Program-made: the position numbers and the translations under genes
In this document: one piece after another, positions 60,066-64,000 of the stretch
Numbering within the stretch: position 1 is the first letter of the stretch
Layout: the number at the start of each line of letters is the position of its first letter
The notes under the pieces: generated by a model
Databases searched by the model: none
What the model was told of the DNA's origin: nothing
The model's input: only the letters and a program-made list of their open reading frames with translations
Assembly: GCA_910586505.1 (NCBI GenBank)
Contig: CAJUGV010000011.1
Location: 4,864-68,863, forward strand
Source: an uncultured Paraprevotella sp.
GTDB taxonomy: Bacteria > Bacteroidota > Bacteroidia > Bacteroidales > Bacteroidaceae
Length of the DNA stretch: 64,000 bases
Direction of reading: 5' to 3'

Positions 60066-63000
60066 ATGAAGAGAGAATTATTGATGTCGGTCGGACTTGC
60101 GGCCGCATTGCTGACCGGAGTGCAGAGGGTGACGGCGCAAAGCAAACTTTACCCCCGGCTGTTCGACTTGCAGGAAGTCGTGCTGGAAGAAAGTGTGTTT
60201 AAGACGGCAATGGACCTTAACGACAAACTGTTGCTGGAATATGATGTGGACCGTTTGCTGACACCTTATTTCCGGCAGGCTGGTATCACCTCGTGGGAGT
60301 CTCGGCATCCGAACTTTCAGAACTGGGGGTCGGGAAACTTCCGCTTGGACGGGCATGTGGGCGGCCACTACCTTACGGCACTGGCTTTGGCCTATGCCGC
60401 CTCGCAGGATGAGGATATGCGCGTCCGGATGAAAGAACGGATGGATTATATGGTGGATAAGATGGCGGAATGTCAGGCCCGGTTTGACAGTAATACTGAA
60501 GGTTTGTACGGATATATCGGCGGCTTGCCCGATAATCAGGTGTGGACCGACATGTATGCCCGTAACCTGTCGCGTTTCAACAGCAACCGTGGCAACGTGC
60601 CTTTTTATACGATGCACAAGGTGTATGCCGGCTTGCGCGATGCATATGTATACGGAGGAAACGAAAAGGCACTGGCGTGTTTCCTGAAATTGTGCGACTG
60701 GGGCGTGAATCTGATTTCCAACCTGACGGATGCCGAGGTGCAGAATATACTGGACACCGAACACGGAGGTATCAACGAGGTCTATGCCGATGCTTACCGC
60801 CTGACTGGGGATGAGAAGTATCTGGTGGCGGCGCGGCGCTATTCCCACCAGACGATGGTGACGAATATGCAGACGGTGAACTCGTCTTTTCTCAACAACA
60901 AGCACGCCAATACGCAGGTGCCCAAGTATATCGGCTTTGCACGTGTGGCGCAGGAAGACGGCGGAAAGACAAGCGGGGTGACGGAAACCTATTTGAAGGC
61001 TGCCCGTAACTTCTGGACTGAGGTGACCGATCACCGCACGGTGGCTATCGGAGGAAACAGTGTGGCCGAGCATTTTCTTCCGGCAAACCGCAGTGGGGAC
61101 TATATTACGAATCCCGACGGGCCGGAGAGTTGTAATACAAATAATATGCTGAAACTGACGGAGGACTTGTTCGGTGAGGACCCGTCGGTCAAATATGCCG
61201 ACTTTTATGAATATGCCACCATTAACCATATTCTTTCCACGCAGAACCCTCATACGGGCGGTTATGTGTATTTCACCAGTTTGCGTCCGCAGCATTACCG
61301 TATGTATTCGCAGGTGAATCAAGGGATGTGGTGCTGTGTGGGTACGGGAATGGAGAACCACGGCAAGTACGGTGAGTTTGTCTATGCTCATTCACCGGCC
61401 AATGATACGCTTTATGTGAATCTCTTTATGGCTTCACGTCTGAAGAATGATGTATTCGCGCTGACGCAGGAAACACGCTTTCCTTACGAAGAACGTACGG
61501 TGCTGACGCTCGATAAATCCGGAACCTATACGATGGCCGTCCGTCGTCCGTCGTGGTGCACGGCCGGATTCCGCATACTGATCGACGGAGTGGAGCAGAA
61601 TGTGAAGAGCGCTCCTGGGGAGTTCGTCGCGCTGTCGCGCAGTTGGAAGGCCGGCGAGAAAGTCACGGTCGAGATTCCCATGCATCTGGATATGGTGGAA
61701 TGTCCGAACTATCCGTCTTATGTGGCGTTGCGTTACGGTCCGGTGCTTCTTGGAGCAAAAACAAGCGAGGAGAATCTTGCCGGACAGTTTGCCGGTGAGG
61801 GACGTATGGACCATTGTCCTTCGCATGGCGCGCAGCTCAGTCTGACTTCGGCCCCCATGCTGATTGGGGAAAGGGCCGGCGTGTTGGATTCCGTTTATGT
61901 TGTGGATAAGGAAAAACTGCATTTCAAGATAAGAAAAGGACTGTACAGCAGCGAACGTTTTGCCGATTTGCTGTTGCAGCCGTTCTTTACGATACATGAG
62001 GCGCGCTACATGATATACTGGAATCAGATGAGCGAGGCTGAATGGGAGAAAATCAAGGGGGCTGTGATGGCGGAAGAAGCCGTCAAGCAGCGTCTGAACG
62101 AACGTACGCTTGATTTTGTGTCAACCGGAGAGCAGCAGAGCGATGCGGGGCATGTGTTGCAGGGCGACTTTGAGAAAGGTGCCTATGCCGGTGAGTTTTT
62201 TGTGGATGCCAAGCAAGGCAAATGGTTTTCCTATATGTTGTGCACGCAGGGGGTGAGCGAGAATGTAGCCTTAATGTGCCGTTATCATTCTGCGGATGCC
62301 GGACGCACGTATACGATTTCCGTCAATGGAAAGGAACTTCGTAAGGTGACGCTTCCGAAACGTCAGGCTGCTGGATTCTATAATGTGGAGTATCCTGTTC
62401 CGACCGAAATGCTGTGTGATGAGAGTGGTGTGCTGGTCGACAGCGTGCTTGTGCGCTTTGAGGCCACCGGTTCCACGCCTACCCCGGGCTTGTACAGCCT
62501 GCGCCTGCTGAAAGAATACAGCGAGACCCCGGTGTATGCGTTTAATGCCGCACATTGGATTATGGGTGATGCCGCTCGTGTGGATAAGGTTGAATATCCG
62601 GAGGGTACCAATACGATAAAGGTTTATGGCAAGCGGGGCAATAATAATATTGCCCTGCAATATGCCACTTATTTGGATGAAGCTTCGAATCTGTTGTCGC
62701 ACCGCAAATATTTTGCGGTGCGCGGCAGTTCTTTGAAGACGGGAGACGGTATGGCGTATATGTGGTGGTTCAACGGAGCGAATCATGGTTCACAAGTGGC
62801 TCCTACCTATTCATGTGGATTGGATAACGGCGAAACTCTCTTTGTGTGGGATATCATGAAGAGCGGACTGGACGATAATTTCAAGACGGATACGGTGGCC
62901 TTTTCATCATGGGGAAAGGCACTGAATACAGTGTTTGGCCTAACATCTGCTGCGGCCGACGGGACAGCGGTGATTTCCGATATCTCATTCTATTCAACGT

Positions 63001-63719
63001 CAGAGCTGGTGGCGCGTTATACCGAACTGCGGGATTTGATAGGAATGAACGTGCTAGACGAATTGAGTGAGAAGTATTCACCTGTCTATGACTATAAGAC
63101 ATTTATATTGGCCAAACGTTTTAAGGCAGGTGAATGGACGGGTCTTTGTGTACCATTCTCTATGAGCTGGACGAAAGCACACGAATGGTTTTCGGAATGG
63201 AAAGAGCTGGACGGTCTGATGAAAGGGGATGACGGAGTACTGACACTATTTTTTAAGAATGCCACGCGTGTGCAGGCCGGACAGATTTATTTGGCTTCAT
63301 CTTTAAAAGATATAGAGGAAATAGAAAATACGGGTACTTTGCGATCTGATGTGGAACCTTTGCAATTGAATGAGGATGGCGTGACGGTATGTGGAACATT
63401 TGCGGCTGTTTCTGATATTGGAACGGATGTTTTTTGTTTGGAAAGCGGTTCGTTTTCTGCCAATACGGAGAATAGAATGGTGAAAGGGTATAATTTGTAT
63501 CTCCGTCTTGCACCGGAAGAAGTAGGGAATTACCATACCGTGCTGATTTCTTTTGATGCTAAGCCCGATGGTATTACAAGTTCTACTGTGGGAAAGGAGC
63601 GGGTGGATGTATACGGTCTTGATGGCGTTAAACTGAAGACATCTGTTCGTAGGTGTGAGGCACTTCGTAATTTGTCGCATGGTATCTATATAATTAATGG
63701 GACCAAGATAGTCAGATAG
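60066..63719 (+). CDS. Secreted GH127-family glycosidase (beta-L-arabinofuranosidase-like)
   Basis: 1217 residues; signal peptide to about residue 25 (LTGVQRVTAQ). The GH127 catalytic (alpha/alpha)6 domain carries the zinc-cysteine centre: E354 and C356 in GPESCNTNN, and C423-C424 in GMWCCVGTGMENHGKYGEF. One of the paired Cys is the expected nucleophile, as in the Bifidobacterium longum beta-L-arabinofuranosidase. Beta domains follow (~480-700), then a DUF4986-type part, a jelly-roll-like part (~705-830), the WWFNG module (900-904) and the TGLCVPF (1025-1031) ... GIYIINGTKI end. GH127 usually splits beta-L-arabinofuranose from plant or bacterial glycans. The ATG at 60066 is 43 bases after the small gene. 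Confidence 0.93.
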   Translation: MKRELLMSVGLAAALLTGVQRVTAQSKLYPRLFDLQEVVLEESVFKTAMDLNDKLLLEYDVDRLLTPYFRQAGITSWESRHPNFQNWGSGNFRLDGHVGGHYLTALALAYAASQDEDMRVRMKERMDYMVDKMAECQARFDSNTEGLYGYIGGLPDNQVWTDMYARNLSRFNSNRGNVPFYTMHKVYAGLRDAYVYGGNEKALACFLKLCDWGVNLISNLTDAEVQNILDTEHGGINEVYADAYRLTGDEKYLVAARRYSHQTMVTNMQTVNSSFLNNKHANTQVPKYIGFARVAQEDGGKTSGVTETYLKAARNFWTEVTDHRTVAIGGNSVAEHFLPANRSGDYITNPDGPESCNTNNMLKLTEDLFGEDPSVKYADFYEYATINHILSTQNPHTGGYVYFTSLRPQHYRMYSQVNQGMWCCVGTGMENHGKYGEFVYAHSPANDTLYVNLFMASRLKNDVFALTQETRFPYEERTVLTLDKSGTYTMAVRRPSWCTAGFRILIDGVEQNVKSAPGEFVALSRSWKAGEKVTVEIPMHLDMVECPNYPSYVALRYGPVLLGAKTSEENLAGQFAGEGRMDHCPSHGAQLSLTSAPMLIGERAGVLDSVYVVDKEKLHFKIRKGLYSSERFADLLLQPFFTIHEARYMIYWNQMSEAEWEKIKGAVMAEEAVKQRLNERTLDFVSTGEQQSDAGHVLQGDFEKGAYAGEFFVDAKQGKWFSYMLCTQGVSENVALMCRYHSADAGRTYTISVNGKELRKVTLPKRQAAGFYNVEYPVPTEMLCDESGVLVDSVLVRFEATGSTPTPGLYSLRLLKEYSETPVYAFNAAHWIMGDAARVDKVEYPEGTNTIKVYGKRGNNNIALQYATYLDEASNLLSHRKYFAVRGSSLKTGDGMAYMWWFNGANHGSQVAPTYSCGLDNGETLFVWDIMKSGLDDNFKTDTVAFSSWGKALNTVFGLTSAAADGTAVISDISFYSTSELVARYTELRDLIGMNVLDELSEKYSPVYDYKTFILAKRFKAGEWTGLCVPFSMSWTKAHEWFSEWKELDGLMKGDDGVLTLFFKNATRVQAGQIYLASSLKDIEEIENTGTLRSDVEPLQLNEDGVTVCGTFAAVSDIGTDVFCLESGSFSANTENRMVKGYNLYLRLAPEEVGNYHTVLISFDAKPDGITSSTVGKERVDVYGLDGVKLKTSVRRCEALRNLSHGIYIINGTKIVR

Positions 63720-63741
63720 TAAGTGTCTCTCTAATCTTAAG

Positions 63742-63776
63742 AAGTACTTTCTGCCGTCATTCGAAAGTGCTTTTTT
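63742..63776 (+). terminator. Terminator of the GH127 operon
   Basis: AAGTACTTTC (63742-63751) pairs with GAAAGTGCTT (63763-63772) through one G-U, then six T (63771-63776). Confidence 0.9.
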
Positions 63777-63938
63777 GTATATGACAATGGAGAGTTGCTC
63801 TTTTCTTACCTTTTCCCTCAAAAAAGTTTATTTTCGTTGTGTATTGTTAATTTATTGTTTTCCAGCGTGTTTTCGATGTTCATGTATTGTTTTTTGTTAT
63901 TTTGTTGATATATTCCTTGAAAAAAAGAGCTGTAATGA

Positions 63939-63970
63939 TTTGGTAGTTGTTCTAAAAGTTGTTACCTTTG
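63939..63970 (+). promoter_or_regulatory. Strong promoter at window end, product outside
   Basis: TTTG (63939-63942), 20 bp, TACCTTTG (63963-63970), both matching consensus. The downstream sequence is GC-rich (CGCTTTCGGGAAGG and CGCCCGC) and shows no open frame. This fits an rRNA or tRNA leader, but that is only inference since nothing further is in view. Confidence 0.6.
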
Positions 63971-64000
63971 CACTCGCTTTCGGGAAGGACGCCCGCTGCC

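Noticed and set aside
60078..61391. A 437-codon open frame antisense to the GH127 gene
   Set aside because: It mirrors the catalytic domain of GH127 and shows no family features or start signals.
55008..63719. Polysaccharide utilisation locus with SusC/SusD
   Set aside because: No TonB-dependent transporter or SusD-like lipoprotein is encoded in the window; only regulators and glycosidases are present.
1..64000. CRISPR arrays, insertion sequences, tRNA genes
   Set aside because: No regular spaced repeats, transposase frames with terminal repeats or cloverleaf sequences were seen on reading both strands; short tRNA genes could still be missed without a computed search.

Overview
The window is a piece of a Bacteroides-type chromosome (phylum Bacteroidota, most likely family Bacteroidaceae). 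The evidence is the promoter style (TTTG about 19-20 bp upstream of TAnnTTTG), the near absence of Shine-Dalgarno sequences, the str-S10-spc-alpha ribosomal order without tuf, envelope beta-barrels and secreted glycosidases with Bacteroides-style C-terminal modules, and membrane-anchored propeller/AraC regulators. The species cannot be fixed from this sequence alone. No tRNA, rRNA gene, CRISPR array, transposase or prophage gene was seen.

Bases 1-8040 hold the 3' part of rpoB (cut by the window edge) and complete rpoC, closed by a strong terminator. A small DUF3467-type gene follows with its own promoter and terminator. Bases 8848-26984 are one long, uninterrupted ribosomal superoperon: rpsL-rpsG-fusA-rpsJ-rplC-rplD-rplW-rplB-rpsS-rplV-rpsC-rplP-rpmC-rpsQ-rplN-rplX-rplE-rpsN-rpsH-rplF-rplR-rpsE-rpmD-rplO-secY-map-infA-rpmJ-rpsM-rpsK-rpsD-rpoA-rplQ.

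Bases 27230-30773 carry the first block of late cobalamin genes (cobQ/cbiP on +, cbiB and a cobD-like gene on -). Two divergent envelope operons follow (30861-34083), each with a small outer-membrane beta-barrel and both carrying the same 19-nt element near the start of their transcripts. Then come a HAD phosphatase and a SIMPL-domain protein. The first glycosidase locus (35871-42916, -) is a very large GH31 enzyme plus a propeller-TM-AraC regulator. The regulator begins 6 bases after cobC, the last gene of the second cobalamin block cobU-cobT-cobS-cobC (42923-45903, -).

Bases 45992-50138 (-) are an aromatic amino acid operon (pheA, aminotransferase, DAHP synthase/chorismate mutase, tyrA). 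It is preceded by a textbook transcription attenuator: a 34-codon leader peptide with ten consecutive Phe/Tyr codons, an antiterminator pairing and an intrinsic terminator. A TPR protein, glmS and an M20 peptidase follow.

The second glycosidase locus (55008-63719) has another propeller-TM-AraC regulator facing a three-gene operon: a secreted protein without a catalytic domain, a 55-residue peptide and a GH127 enzyme with the Cys/Glu active site intact. The GH31 enzyme, the GH127 enzyme and the non-catalytic protein share two modules, a WWFNG...WDIM...GLTS domain and a C-terminal NTFCVPF...GIYIING domain. Together with the matching regulators, this suggests two related glycan-responsive systems that lack SusC/SusD and histidine kinases. 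The window ends in a strong promoter whose product lies outside.
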